Assembly (NCBI GenBank): GCA_029959545.1
Contig: JASCPH010000006.1
Span: 20,682-84,681 of the forward strand
Reading direction: 5' to 3'
DNA length: 64,000 bases
Source: Microbacteriaceae bacterium PS02066
Lineage (GTDB): Bacteria; Actinomycetota; Actinomycetes; Actinomycetales; Microbacteriaceae
Under the pieces are notes generated by a model that searched no databases, had not been told where the DNA came from, and was given only the letters and a program-made list of their open reading frames with translations. Below, piece after piece: positions 27,503 through 35,871 of this stretch. The stretch's first letter is position 1. Each line of letters opens with the position of its first letter. A program made the position numbers and the translations under genes.

Positions 27503-29568
27503 GCGTTCTCCTCGATGTCGTCGTCGGTGCGCGCCGCATCCGCCTTGTCTCGTTTGCGGCGACGGATGGTGCGGATGACGCCGATCGTGACAAAGCCCGT
27601 GGCCAGCACGACCAGCACCACCAGACCTATGCCCTCCCAGTCCGCGCGCACGTTGACGTCGACCGTCTGCGTCTGTCCGATGGGCACGTACGTGGGGCTG
27701 CGCAGGCTGAGATCGATCTTGACGTCGCCGTTGCCGATCCGCGCGTTCACGGGGACCTCGACGAGCGTGTTGGCGGCGGCCGCGGCCACCACGGCGTTCT
27801 CACGCTCAACGTCGACGCGCAGATCGTCCGGGGCGGCGACGAGTACGACGTTCACCGGATAGGGCAGATCGTTGCGCACCCAGAAGCGCAGGTTGGTTCC
27901 CGCCGTCAGCAGGTTCAGCGCGGTCGATGGCACGATCGACACCGAGTCGAGCGTCGTGGTGGTGGCCTCCGCGTGCGCGTCGACGGCGCTCTGCCACCCC
28001 GACGGATCGCCGAGCCATGCGCCGCCCAACACCTGGAGGATGGCGGCGCGCTCGCGTCCGGTGAGCAAGGACGGGTCGTCGAGGATCGTGGCGAAGCTGT
28101 CGATCTGTGCCGCACCGGCGAGCATGCTCGTCAGCGCTGCCGGGCGCGCCGGGTCGACCGCGCCCGCCGAGACCTCAATGTCGGTCGGGGAGGCGCCGAG
28201 CACGCTCGACAGCCCCACCGCAGTCATGCCCGTGGTCGCCGCGGAGATCGCTCCGCGTAGGCCCTGCGGGTCGCGCGTGGCCGATCGTCCCAGGGTGACG
28301 AGAACGGGGGAGCCCTGTGCCGCCGCCGACGCGAACGTCAGATGCGCGGCCGCGGCAGCCGCATCCGCACGCGTCGTGAGTTCGGTGGAGGTGGATGCGG
28401 CCTGCAGTGCCGCGGACGCGCCGGCCGACGCGACGAGCAGCTCTCCGCCACCGGTGCGCGCGTGCGACGGGGATGCTGCCGACACCTGCGTGCTGTCGAC
28501 GATCGTGAGCGCGCCGGGAGTGGCCGCAGTGAGCCATCCGACGAGTTCCGGTGAGGCTGTGCCCGACGGCGGCCAGTAGATCGTCGGCTCAGCGCCTGCG
28601 CCCACGTCAAGGAGCGCCTCGAGTGTCGGGGTCGTGGACGCGGACTGCTGCTGGTCCGTCGGCGCCGGTGTGGGAGCGGCTGGCTGCGCCTTCAGATCCA
28701 CGTAAGCGTTCAACGACGTCGGCGCGAGCGGTGCGCCCAGCCCCGCGGCGAACTGCGTGCTCACGTCGGCGTCGCCGTACTGCAGCGCGAACCGAGAGTT
28801 CGGCAGGTCCATGAGCCGCTGCAGCCATGCCCGCGCGGACTCCGGAGCGGACGTGCCGCGCGCCCGGATCGAGGCCACGATCGCGGGGTCGACCGCGAGG
28901 ATCGCCGAGGTGCCGGTGACGGCATCGAGCTGGGCCGTCAGAGCGCCGTCGGATGCGGTGAGCGAGCTCAACTGATCGGTCGACAGCATCCCCGCCGTCA
29001 GCGCGGGAGCCGTGATCGGCACGATCACCGCGACGGTACCTGAGGGGCCGGTACCGATCGTGACCACAGAGCGCGCCGTCTTGCCCGCGAGGCTGACCCA
29101 CAGGGGATAGACCCCCGCGCCGCGACCCGCGAGTGCGGGGTCGTCGGCCGCGACGATCACGCTCGCCGAGCTCGATTGCCCGGGTGGGGTCTCCTCGACC
29201 GCGCTGGATCCGACGACACGCCCCGCCGGGGCATCGGCTGACTCCGAAAGCCAGGCGTCGAGAGCGGCGGAACCGTCCAGCGGTGCATCTCCGAGCATGA
29301 GCTCCGCCGTTGACGCCGGAGTTCGTGAAGCCGTGCTGTTCTCGAGCCAGACGAGGGCCGTGAGCGCCTCGCCCGCCGCCAGCACCCCACCGGACAGCGG
29401 TGCCACGGAGACGTCGACGGTCCCTGTCGAAGAGGGCGACGGCGTCGGGGTGGCGGCCGCTGCGGGAGCGGCGATCCCCAGGACGATCGCGACGGCGATG
29501 AGCGGCGCGAGCAGAAGTCGTCGCCGCCGGGATGCGGGGGTGCCCGTGCGGGCCGAAGTCGGAATCAT
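27499..29568 (-). CDS. DUF6049-family secreted/membrane protein
   Basis: A 689-residue protein with an N-terminal Arg-rich signal sequence (RRRRLLLAPLIAVAIVLGIA, cleavage after AAPAAAA), a long extracellular Ala/Ser/Thr-rich region and one C-terminal membrane helix (about 644-665) followed by a basic tail (RTIRRRKRDKAD). This architecture and the position between the CCA-adding region and murJ match actinobacterial DUF6049 proteins. A cell-envelope function linked to MurJ is inferred from conserved linkage only. Confidence 0.85.
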   Translation of the reverse strand: MIPTSARTGTPASRRRRLLLAPLIAVAIVLGIAAPAAAATPTPSPSSTGTVDVSVAPLSGGVLAAGEALTALVWLENSTASRTPASTAELMLGDAPLDGSAALDAWLSESADAPAGRVVGSSAVEETPPGQSSSASVIVAADDPALAGRGAGVYPLWVSLAGKTARSVVTIGTGPSGTVAVIVPITAPALTAGMLSTDQLSSLTASDGALTAQLDAVTGTSAILAVDPAIVASIRARGTSAPESARAWLQRLMDLPNSRFALQYGDADVSTQFAAGLGAPLAPTSLNAYVDLKAQPAAPTPAPTDQQQSASTTPTLEALLDVGAGAEPTIYWPPSGTASPELVGWLTAATPGALTIVDSTQVSAASPSHARTGGGELLVASAGASAALQAASTSTELTTRADAAAAAAHLTFASAAAQGSPVLVTLGRSATRDPQGLRGAISAATTGMTAVGLSSVLGASPTDIEVSAGAVDPARPAALTSMLAGAAQIDSFATILDDPSLLTGRERAAILQVLGGAWLGDPSGWQSAVDAHAEATTTTLDSVSIVPSTALNLLTAGTNLRFWVRNDLPYPVNVVLVAAPDDLRVDVERENAVVAAAAANTLVEVPVNARIGNGDVKIDLSLRSPTYVPIGQTQTVDVNVRADWEGIGLVVLVVLATGFVTIGVIRTIRRRKRDKADAARTDDDIEENA

Positions 29569-29672
29569 TCGTAGCTGAGCAGGCTCCTGTGCGGAGAGTC
29601 CGCAGGGTCGGGAGCGAGTCTACGGGCCCCGGCCTGGGATTCACCGAGCGCACGCCCGGGTTGAATGGACTC

Positions 29673-31166
29673 ATGCACACCGCCATCGCCCACCGCCTCG
29701 CCGATGATCTGCGCGCCGCTGGCTTCACGACCGAGGCTCTTCGCTCGCTCATCGGCGAGGACGCGGAGTCGGCGCTCATTCGGGCTGTCGCCGTGCCGGC
29801 CCGACGGGCCCTCACGCGGCATCCGCACGATGCCGTCGCCGTGCTCGCGCGCCTGTTCGTGCTGGGGGATGTGGTCGACGCCGCATCCGTCGCTGCGACA
29901 CTGCCCGGCACCGGACTCGAGGATGCGGAACGGCTCGGCGTGATCGAGCGGCGCGGTCAGGCTGTGGCGCCCACGGTGGCGGTGCGCCCGCACGTCTTCG
30001 CCGACGGCGGCGAGGGGTGGATCGCGAGCGATCTGGACGAGCTGGCAGGCGTCTTCCCGTTGCGTCCGGACCATGTGCTCGGCGTCGGGGGTGCGGGCCG
30101 GACGCTCGTCTCTCTGCTGCCCGCATCCGGAAGCGGGCGCGCCCTCGACCTCGGATGCGGCTGCGGCCTGGTGGCGTTCGAGCTGCGTCGGAGGGGTTTC
30201 GACGTCGTCGCGACCGACATCTCGCCGCGCGCGCTGTGGTTCACGAAGCTGGGCGCGGCGCTCAACCACCTGGAGGGCATCGACGTCCGCGAGGGCAGTC
30301 TGTACGAGCCCGTCGGCGACGAGAGCTTCGAGCTGGTCGCTTCGAACCCGCCGTTCGTCATCACCCCGCGGGCCGACGGTGTGCCCGCCTACGAGTACCG
30401 CGACGGCGGCCGGGCAGGGGACGAACTCATGCGCGAGGTCGTGACCGGCGCCGCATCCCATCTCGTCGACGGCGGCCGGGCGATCATGCTGGGCAACTGG
30501 GAGGAGCGCGATGGTGTGTCCGGGCTGGAGCGGGTGCGCGCGTGGACCGAGGGCGTCGGCGCGTGGGTGATCGAGCGTGAGCAGCTCGACCCGGCCCGCT
30601 ACGCGGAGCACTGGGTGCGCGATGGCGGAACGAGGCCTGGCAGCGACGAGCATGAGGCGCTGATGGGCGCCTGGCTCGACGACTTCGAGACCCGCGGCGT
30701 CGAGGGCGTGGGGCTGGGGTGGGTGCAGCTCATGCGCGGCTCGAGGCTGCGCCGCTTCGAGAGGGTGGCGCAGGCGGTCGATCCCGCCGTGCTCGCCGCG
30801 CACACCGCCGCTGTGTGGCGGGCGGCGGCGTGGCTGGATCGCACCGACGACATGGTGCTCGCCGCATCCGTGCTGCGGGTCGCGGCCGATGTGACCGAGG
30901 CGCGGCATCATCTTCCCGGTGCGGAGGCGCCGAGCGTGATCGAGCTGCGACAGGGAGGCGGCCTTGCGCGCACGGTGTCCGCCGATTCGGCGCTCGCCGC
31001 ACTCGTGGGAGCGAGCGACGGGGAACTGCCCGTGGGCGTGCTCATCGACGCGATCGCCGATCTGCTCGAGGTCGATGCCGCAGCGCTGCGTGCGGACCTG
31101 CTTCCGCGGGTTCGCGAGCTCGTGCTGACCGGGATGCTGGAAGTGCCGCACGACGTGGCCGATTAG
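29673..31166 (+). CDS. SAM-dependent N-methyltransferase (MTS/HemK-like)
   Basis: A 497-residue protein. The middle domain is a class I methyltransferase: motif I ALDLGCGCGLVAFEL (about 157-171) and the amino-methylating motif ASNPPFVITPR (223-233), as in HemK/RlmG/RsmC-type enzymes. The N-terminal 150 residues are a helical domain and the C-terminal 150 another winged-helix-like region. ATG at 29673 (MHTAIAHRLADDLRAAGFTT) chosen; the longer frame overlaps the divergent DUF6049 gene. Substrate (protein, rRNA or small molecule) cannot be told. Confidence 0.85.
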   Translation: MHTAIAHRLADDLRAAGFTTEALRSLIGEDAESALIRAVAVPARRALTRHPHDAVAVLARLFVLGDVVDAASVAATLPGTGLEDAERLGVIERRGQAVAPTVAVRPHVFADGGEGWIASDLDELAGVFPLRPDHVLGVGGAGRTLVSLLPASGSGRALDLGCGCGLVAFELRRRGFDVVATDISPRALWFTKLGAALNHLEGIDVREGSLYEPVGDESFELVASNPPFVITPRADGVPAYEYRDGGRAGDELMREVVTGAASHLVDGGRAIMLGNWEERDGVSGLERVRAWTEGVGAWVIEREQLDPARYAEHWVRDGGTRPGSDEHEALMGAWLDDFETRGVEGVGLGWVQLMRGSRLRRFERVAQAVDPAVLAAHTAAVWRAAAWLDRTDDMVLAASVLRVAADVTEARHHLPGAEAPSVIELRQGGGLARTVSADSALAALVGASDGELPVGVLIDAIADLLEVDAAALRADLLPRVRELVLTGMLEVPHDVAD

Positions 31167-31175
31167 GCTCTTTGC

Positions 31176-32603
31176 ATGCTCAACATGGCCGAGGGTCTCG
31201 CGCGGCTGGGCACTCTCGCCTCCTCACCCGTCGTCGTCGTGCTCGCCGACGCCTTCGCCGCTGCGGGGCGCGAGCTCGCCGTCGTCGGCGGCCCGGTGCG
31301 CGATGCGCTGCTGGGTCGCACGACACACGACCTGGACTTCACGACGGATGCGGACCCCGACGAGATCCTGCGCATCGTCACGCCGATCTCGACCGCACAG
31401 TGGGACATCGGCCGGGCGTTCGGCACGATCGGCGCCCGCATCCGCGGCGAGCAGGTGGAGATCACCACCTACCGCGCTGACGCCTACGACGGCGAGACCC
31501 GCAAGCCGGTCGTCGCGTTCGGCGACTCGCTCGAGTCCGATCTCGTCCGCCGCGACTTCACCGTCAACGCGATGGCGCTGCGGGTGCCCGGACCGCAGCT
31601 GGTCGACCCGCACGGCGGCATCGAGGACCTCGTCGCGGGTGTGCTGCGCACCCCCACCGATGCGCGGATCAGCTTCGGCGACGACCCCCTGCGGATGCTT
31701 CGTGCGGCGCGCTTCTCGTCGCAGCTCGGTTTCACGGTCGACGCCGACGCGGTCGCAGCGATCACCGAGCTGCGTGAGACGCTCGGGATCGTGAGCCCGG
31801 AGCGCATCCAGAGCGAGCTCGTGCGTCTCCTGCAGACCGACGATCCGGTGCGCGGCCTGCGGCTGCTGGTGGAGACGGGGCTGATCGACCAGTTCCTCCC
31901 GGAGGTGCCCGCGCTGCGTCTCGAGGTCGACGAGCACCACCACCACAAGGACGTCTACGAGCACTCGCTCACCGTGCTGCGGCAGGCGATCGAACTCGAG
32001 CGCACCCGACACCCGGACTCCGCGCCTGACGTTCCCCTGCGGCTCGCGGCGCTACTGCACGACATCGGCAAGCCCGCGACGCGCCGGCTCGAGCCGGGCG
32101 GTGCGGTCACCTTCCACCACCACGATGTGAAGGGGTCGCGGATGGCGCGCAAGCGCCTGCGCGAGTTGCGGTTCGATTCGGCGACGATCGACTCCGTCGC
32201 CCTGCTGATCGAGCTGCATCTGCGCTTCTTCGGCTACGCCGAGGGCGCATGGACGGATGCGGCGGTGCGCCGCTACGTGCGCGACGCCGGCGACGAGTTG
32301 GAGCGCCTGCACATCCTGACCCGCGCCGACGTGACCACGCGCAACAAGCGCAAGGCGACGCGACTGCGTCTGGCGTACGACGACATCGAGCGGCGCATCG
32401 ACGAGCTGCGGGCCCAGGAGGAGCTGGACGCCATCCGTCCGGAGCTCGACGGCAACGAGATCCAGCGCATCCTCGGCATCTCACCCGGCCGAGAGGTGGG
32501 CGAGGCGTACCGATTCCTGCTCGACCTGCGGCTGGATGAGGGCGTGCTGGGGGCCGAGGAGAGCGAGCGCCGTCTGCGCGACTGGTGGGCTGCGCGCGGT
32601 TGA
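31176..32603 (+). CDS. cca: CCA-adding tRNA nucleotidyltransferase
   Basis: A 475-residue class II nucleotidyltransferase that completes the 3' CCA of tRNA. The N-terminal motif AVVGGPVRDALLGRTTHDLD then FTTDA gives the catalytic Asp pair. RRDFTVNAMALRV and GDDPLRMLRAARFSSQLGF are the other family motifs. An HD domain (RLAALLHDIGKPATR) follows. Needed here because the window's tRNAs lack encoded CCA. Ten bases downstream of the methyltransferase. Confidence 0.95.
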   Translation: MLNMAEGLARLGTLASSPVVVVLADAFAAAGRELAVVGGPVRDALLGRTTHDLDFTTDADPDEILRIVTPISTAQWDIGRAFGTIGARIRGEQVEITTYRADAYDGETRKPVVAFGDSLESDLVRRDFTVNAMALRVPGPQLVDPHGGIEDLVAGVLRTPTDARISFGDDPLRMLRAARFSSQLGFTVDADAVAAITELRETLGIVSPERIQSELVRLLQTDDPVRGLRLLVETGLIDQFLPEVPALRLEVDEHHHHKDVYEHSLTVLRQAIELERTRHPDSAPDVPLRLAALLHDIGKPATRRLEPGGAVTFHHHDVKGSRMARKRLRELRFDSATIDSVALLIELHLRFFGYAEGAWTDAAVRRYVRDAGDELERLHILTRADVTTRNKRKATRLRLAYDDIERRIDELRAQEELDAIRPELDGNEIQRILGISPGREVGEAYRFLLDLRLDEGVLGAEESERRLRDWWAARG

Positions 32604-32632
32604 CCCGCCGTGGCGGGTGCGTGGCCGCATGC

Positions 32633-32729
32633 GCTGACGTGGCCGCATCCGCTGACGTGGCCGCATCCGCTGAACAGGAAAGATCCGCCCATCAGGACGA
32701 TCTGACGTGGATCGTCCTGATGGGCGGAT
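32633..32729. repeat. 18-bp direct repeat and 19-bp perfect hairpin between convergent genes
   Basis: GCTGACGTGGCCGCATCC is repeated at 32633 and 32651 (period 18, with partial copies either side). A perfect 19-base inverted repeat follows: ATCCGCCCATCAGGACGAT (32683-32701) with its complement at 32711-32729. The 9-base loop CTGACGTGG copies part of the direct repeat. Placed between cca (+) and the azoreductase (-), it can end transcription both ways, though it lacks a U-run. Confidence 0.85.
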
Positions 32730-32758
32730 ATCTCCTGCGGGAGGGATGCGGCGCCGGC

Positions 32759-33412
32759 TCAGACCGTGGCGGACGCGGCCTCCGCGATGGCACGACCGCC
32801 CTCGCGCGCGGCCTCCTCGGCGGCGGACTTGATGTCGGCGGCGACCTCGGAGAACTGATCGAGCGCGGGGTTCACTCCCACGAGGGTGAAGGAGCGCTGC
32901 ACGACCCGCAGATCGAGGCCCCAGACGTCCTCGAGCACGCGACGCAGCCACGCGGTGGAGTGATCCCAGCCCTCCTTGGGCGTGCCGGCGTCGTAGTTGC
33001 CGCCGAGCACCGTGACCAACACGGCGGGCTTGCCGCGCAGCGCCGTGCCCTGCGGGTCGATGCGCGGGTCGGTGTAGGCCAGGTCGAACCAGGTCTTCGC
33101 GTGCTGCGAGACGCCGTAGTTGTAGAGAGGGATCGTCAGCAGGAGGGCGTCGGCGTCGATGAGCTCGTCGGCGAGGCGCGTCGCAAGGGCGAGGGCCTCG
33201 CGCTGCTCGGCGGTGCGGTCGGCTTCGGGGACGTTCCTGCCGGTGACCGCTGCCGCCCATGCCGTGGCGGGGATCGGTTCGGCAGACAGGTCGCGCCGGA
33301 CGACGGTCTGGTCTGTGTGCGTGGCGAGCCACTCGGTCTCGACGATGTCGCCGAGGGCGCGGCTGGCGGAGGTGGGGGGAAGGATGCTCGCATCCAGACG
33401 GAAGAGGGACAT
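32759..33412 (-). CDS. FMN-dependent NADH-azoreductase / quinone reductase family
   Basis: A 217-residue flavodoxin-fold enzyme of the AzoR/NQO family, which reduces quinones or azo compounds with NAD(P)H and FMN. The family's SxS phosphate-binding start (ASILPPTSASRALGD), the LLLTIPLYNYGVSQHAKTWF flavin-binding segment and VTVLGGNYD are present. Divergently transcribed from an HxlR regulator, the usual control arrangement for such reductases. Confidence 0.88.
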   Translation of the reverse strand: MSLFRLDASILPPTSASRALGDIVETEWLATHTDQTVVRRDLSAEPIPATAWAAAVTGRNVPEADRTAEQREALALATRLADELIDADALLLTIPLYNYGVSQHAKTWFDLAYTDPRIDPQGTALRGKPAVLVTVLGGNYDAGTPKEGWDHSTAWLRRVLEDVWGLDLRVVQRSFTLVGVNPALDQFSEVAADIKSAAEEAAREGGRAIAEAASATV

Positions 33413-33427
33413 AATGCTCCAATCGAC

Positions 33428-33476
33428 CTAGCGGCTATGAAAAAGAGAGTGGCTAGGTGAACGCTAGCACGGCTAG
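33428..33476. promoter_or_regulatory. Candidate HxlR operator in divergent azoR-hxlR gap
   Basis: Four CTAG-core elements (CTAGC at 33428, GCTAG at 33452, palindrome GCTAGC at 33463-33468, GGCTAG at 33471) crowd the 74-base gap. Spacing suggests dimer half-sites. Binding by the adjacent HxlR protein is inference. Confidence 0.45.
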
Positions 33477-33486
33477 ACTGAGGGGC

Positions 33487-33822
33487 GTGGCCGGAGACCA
33501 GCACGATGAGCGTCAGTGCGACGCCGCTGTCTCGCGCGCCTTCTCGGTTCTCGGCAAGCGCTGGAACGGCATGATCCTCGACGTTCTGGGCGAGGGGGCA
33601 TTGTCGTTCGTGGGATTGCGCCGGGCCGTCACCGGCATCAGCGACGCCGTGCTCTCGGATCGTCTCGTCGAGCTCGCCGATGCCGGCCTGGTCGTCCGTG
33701 AGGTGGATGCGGGTCCGCCGGTTGCGGTCTCCTACACGCTGACGGATGCCGGGGCTCGCCTCGTGCCGATCCTCGCCCAGCTGGGTGCCTGGGCCGACGG
33801 CAACCTCTCCGCCTCCCGCTGA
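33487..33822 (+). CDS. HxlR-family winged-helix regulator
   Basis: A 111-residue HxlR domain: ERQCDAAVSRAFSVLGKRWN with the conserved Cys, then the recognition-helix region SFVGLRRAVTGISDAVLSDR. The Cys often senses electrophiles or quinones in this family. GTG at 33487 gives 11 residues before the Cys, typical of the family; GTG at 33457 is an alternative but would lie inside the operator-like repeats. Probably represses the divergent azoreductase gene. Confidence 0.85.
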   Translation: MAGDQHDERQCDAAVSRAFSVLGKRWNGMILDVLGEGALSFVGLRRAVTGISDAVLSDRLVELADAGLVVREVDAGPPVAVSYTLTDAGARLVPILAQLGAWADGNLSASR

Positions 33823-33913
33823 CCCCGCCCTACGCACCCGCTCCTGCCCGTGCGCCTCCCCCCGGCACCCTCCGGGTGCGCCTGCCCGTCGGCATGTCCG
33901 CCTTCCCGCAGGG

Positions 33914-33967
33914 CATGTCCCACTTCCCGCAGGAATCGGGGCTCGAAACCGCGGAAAGTGGGACATG
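33914..33967. repeat. Dispersed hairpin element, copy 1 (CATGTCCCACTT)
   Basis: Arms CATGTCCCACTT (33914-33925) and AAGTGGGACATG (33956-33967) are perfect complements; the inner part TCCCGCAGGAATCGGGGCTC recalls copy 2 at 38903-38952. The 285-base gap 33823-34107 holds this element and the 21-bp hairpin that follows, with no gene. Confidence 0.85.
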
Positions 33968-33994
33968 GTCGTCGACGACCCCGCACACACCAAC

Positions 33995-34044
33995 GTTCCC
34001 CTGTCATAGATCGACGGGAAGACGTCGATCTATGACAGGGGAAC
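33995..34044. terminator. 21-bp perfect inverted repeat
   Basis: GTTCCCCTGTCATAGATCGAC (21 bases, 33995-34015) pairs perfectly with 34024-34044 across an eight-base loop. It lies between the HxlR gene and the convergent 50-residue gene, so it can terminate both. The sequence is AT-richer in the arm than the surroundings. Confidence 0.8.
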
Positions 34045-34107
34045 AGGGGTGGTGGGACCCGCGAGGGAGGCCCTCGGCGCCGGAAGGGACCTCGGGCGGG
34101 AGGGTTC

Positions 34108-34260
34108 TCAGTCGCGGGGCGAGGAGTCGAGGGCCTCGCGCACGAGATGACTGATGTCGATGCTCACGATCCGCGAGGGTCCGGCGGGTGCCGGCGGCGG
34201 AGCGGCGGGCGCGTCGCCGTTGGCGGACGCATCCGGGCGACCCTGACCGATCATGCTCAC
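34108..34260 (-). CDS. 50-residue Ala/Pro-rich small protein after the DUF1700-like gene
   Basis: A small frame starting at GTG 34260, overlapping the stop of the membrane protein gene (GTGA), and ending at 34108. Product: a Pro/Ala-rich first half and a defined tail IVSIDISHLVREALDSSPRD. The coupling and the non-random tail argue it is real. It may be a cytosolic helper of the membrane protein; no function known. Confidence 0.55.
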   Translation of the reverse strand: MSMIGQGRPDASANGDAPAAPPPAPAGPSRIVSIDISHLVREALDSSPRD

Positions 34261-35366
34261 GGCGTCACCTCCGTCTCGGGAGCGGGCTCGGGAACCGGTG
34301 CCGTGTCCGTCCCGGTGCTGGCCCCGAGCGTCGGACTCGGCTCCGGGGTCGAGGCGTCGTGCGACTCCGGCTGTGCCGGCACCGCGGGAACCTGGGCGAA
34401 CGGCTCCTTCGGCTCGATCGGGATCGCCGAGTTCACATCCCACGAGCTGACTCCGACCGACTCGCGCAGCGGGAACACGTTCCACAGCGGGGCGCGCCCG
34501 GTGCCCTGGTAGGCGGATGTGACCGGCCCGCCGCCGCCGAGGAAGTACTCGTCCCACCACCATCCGTTCGCGAGCCCTTCGCTGCCCACGGTCGTCAACG
34601 GTGTGCCCTGATCGGTGTACAGCTGGACGTCCGTGATCGGGTCGCCCGCGGCGTCGTACGCGAAGATGTTGCGCACACGCTGGCCGTCGAGCACGAGACC
34701 GGGCTGGCTCGTATCGGCCGGGTACGCGTAGGCGTACGCCGCCTGTGCGGCGAAGTACTGCGGCAGGACGGTCGGTGCCGCGATGAGAGCGATCGCCGCC
34801 ACAATGCTCGCCACGACGTTGAGCGCCCCGCGGAGACCCCGCACCCAGCGATGCGGCAGCCACATCCCGCGACCCCACTGGATGCTGACGAGCACCAGGG
34901 CGGCGAGGACCACCCACGCCACGACGTTCGCGGGGACGTAGTCCACGCCGCCGGTGAACGGCACGGTCAAGAACACCAGCAAGAGGTAGAACGCCGCCCC
35001 GCGTGCGATCCACCAGACTGGACGCAGCGACACGAGCAGATCCAGCGTCGCCGATCCGAACCGAGAGGCGCGGATGCGGGTCGCCGCCGCCCGCCGGGTT
35101 CGTTCGAGACGTTCGCGCACCGGCACCTTCGCTGCCTGACCGGCGCTGCGCTCGGGAAGTCCCGCGGCCGCACGGAGCTCCGCGGCGTAGGTCGCCGCAT
35201 CCGGCAGGGAGAAGGCCTCGCCGCTGTCCTCGGCCTGCTCGGACAGGTCTGCCTCGAGACCGTCCATCAGGTCGTCGACCTCGTCGGCGGGTAGATCGTT
35301 CAGCTCCGCACGCACGGCGGCGGCGAAGGCCGGGATGTCGACCCGGGGCTCAGTCGTGGCGTTCAT
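34257..35366 (-). CDS. PadR-linked DUF1700/sensor-like membrane protein
   Basis: A 369-residue protein. The N-terminal about 70 residues (FAAAVRAELNDLPADEVDDL then MDGLEADLSE) match the cytosolic DUF1700-type domain usually found next to PadR regulators. Membrane helices follow at about 118-136, 148-164 and 186-207, then an outer domain and a Pro/Thr-rich C-tail (SPTLGASTGTDTAPVPEPAP). It overlaps the PadR gene (ATGA). Probably regulated by PadR in response to envelope stress, by family analogy. Confidence 0.7.
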   Translation of the reverse strand: MNATTEPRVDIPAFAAAVRAELNDLPADEVDDLMDGLEADLSEQAEDSGEAFSLPDAATYAAELRAAAGLPERSAGQAAKVPVRERLERTRRAAATRIRASRFGSATLDLLVSLRPVWWIARGAAFYLLLVFLTVPFTGGVDYVPANVVAWVVLAALVLVSIQWGRGMWLPHRWVRGLRGALNVVASIVAAIALIAAPTVLPQYFAAQAAYAYAYPADTSQPGLVLDGQRVRNIFAYDAAGDPITDVQLYTDQGTPLTTVGSEGLANGWWWDEYFLGGGGPVTSAYQGTGRAPLWNVFPLRESVGVSSWDVNSAIPIEPKEPFAQVPAVPAQPESHDASTPEPSPTLGASTGTDTAPVPEPAPETEVTP

Positions 35367-35722
35367 CGTCCTTCTCCGATCGTGCGCAGCGCGGCGGGTT
35401 TACGAGAGGCGTCGAGCAGCGTGCTGAGCGCGAGCGAGAACGAGGCCCAGTCCTCGCGCTGCGCATCGAGGGCCGCGCGCCCCTGCGGGTTGATGGCGTA
35501 GTACTTGCGGTGCGGACCGCCGTCAGAGGGCACCACGTAGCTCGAGAGCGACCCGGCGCTGTAGAGCCGGCGAAGCGTGCCGTAGACGGATGCGTCTCCC
35601 ACCTCTCCGAGGCCGGCGTCGCGCAGGCGCCGCACGATGTCGTACCCGTAAGCGTCCTCGTGCTGGACGACCGCGAGCACGGCGGCATCCAGCACCCCCT
35701 TCAACAGCTGCGTGGTGTCCAT
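35363..35722 (-). CDS. PadR-family transcriptional regulator
   Basis: A 119-residue PadR winged-helix protein: LLKGVLDAAVLAVVQHEDAY then GYDIVRRLRDAGLGEV, with ASVYGTLRRLYSAGSLSSYV as the recognition wing and GPHRKYYAINPQGRA the family motif. ATG at 35722 chosen over an upstream ATG. First gene of the three-gene leftward operon; likely represses it. Confidence 0.92.
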   Translation of the reverse strand: MDTTQLLKGVLDAAVLAVVQHEDAYGYDIVRRLRDAGLGEVGDASVYGTLRRLYSAGSLSSYVVPSDGGPHRKYYAINPQGRAALDAQREDWASFSLALSTLLDASRKPAALRTIGEGR

Positions 35723-35871
35723 CCGCGCCCCTCTCTCGTCTGCGAAGCAAGGTACCACGCACTGCACAGTAGTGCGAGCAGTACGGTACCGTGTGTCGCA
35801 CAACCGCCCTGTCGTCTCCTGTGTGGCGTGCCTACACTGAAGCCACCTGATCACCGTCGATCGGAGTCGTT

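Noticed and set aside
32759..33412. Flavodoxin-fold gene as a mobile-element resistance cargo
   Set aside because: No flanking repeats or recombinase; it pairs with an HxlR regulator as in ordinary chromosomal reductase loci.
34261..35013. 301-codon frame extending the 50-residue gene into the DUF1700-like gene
   Set aside because: It overlaps a gene with clear membrane segments; only the part after the GTGA overlap is plausible.
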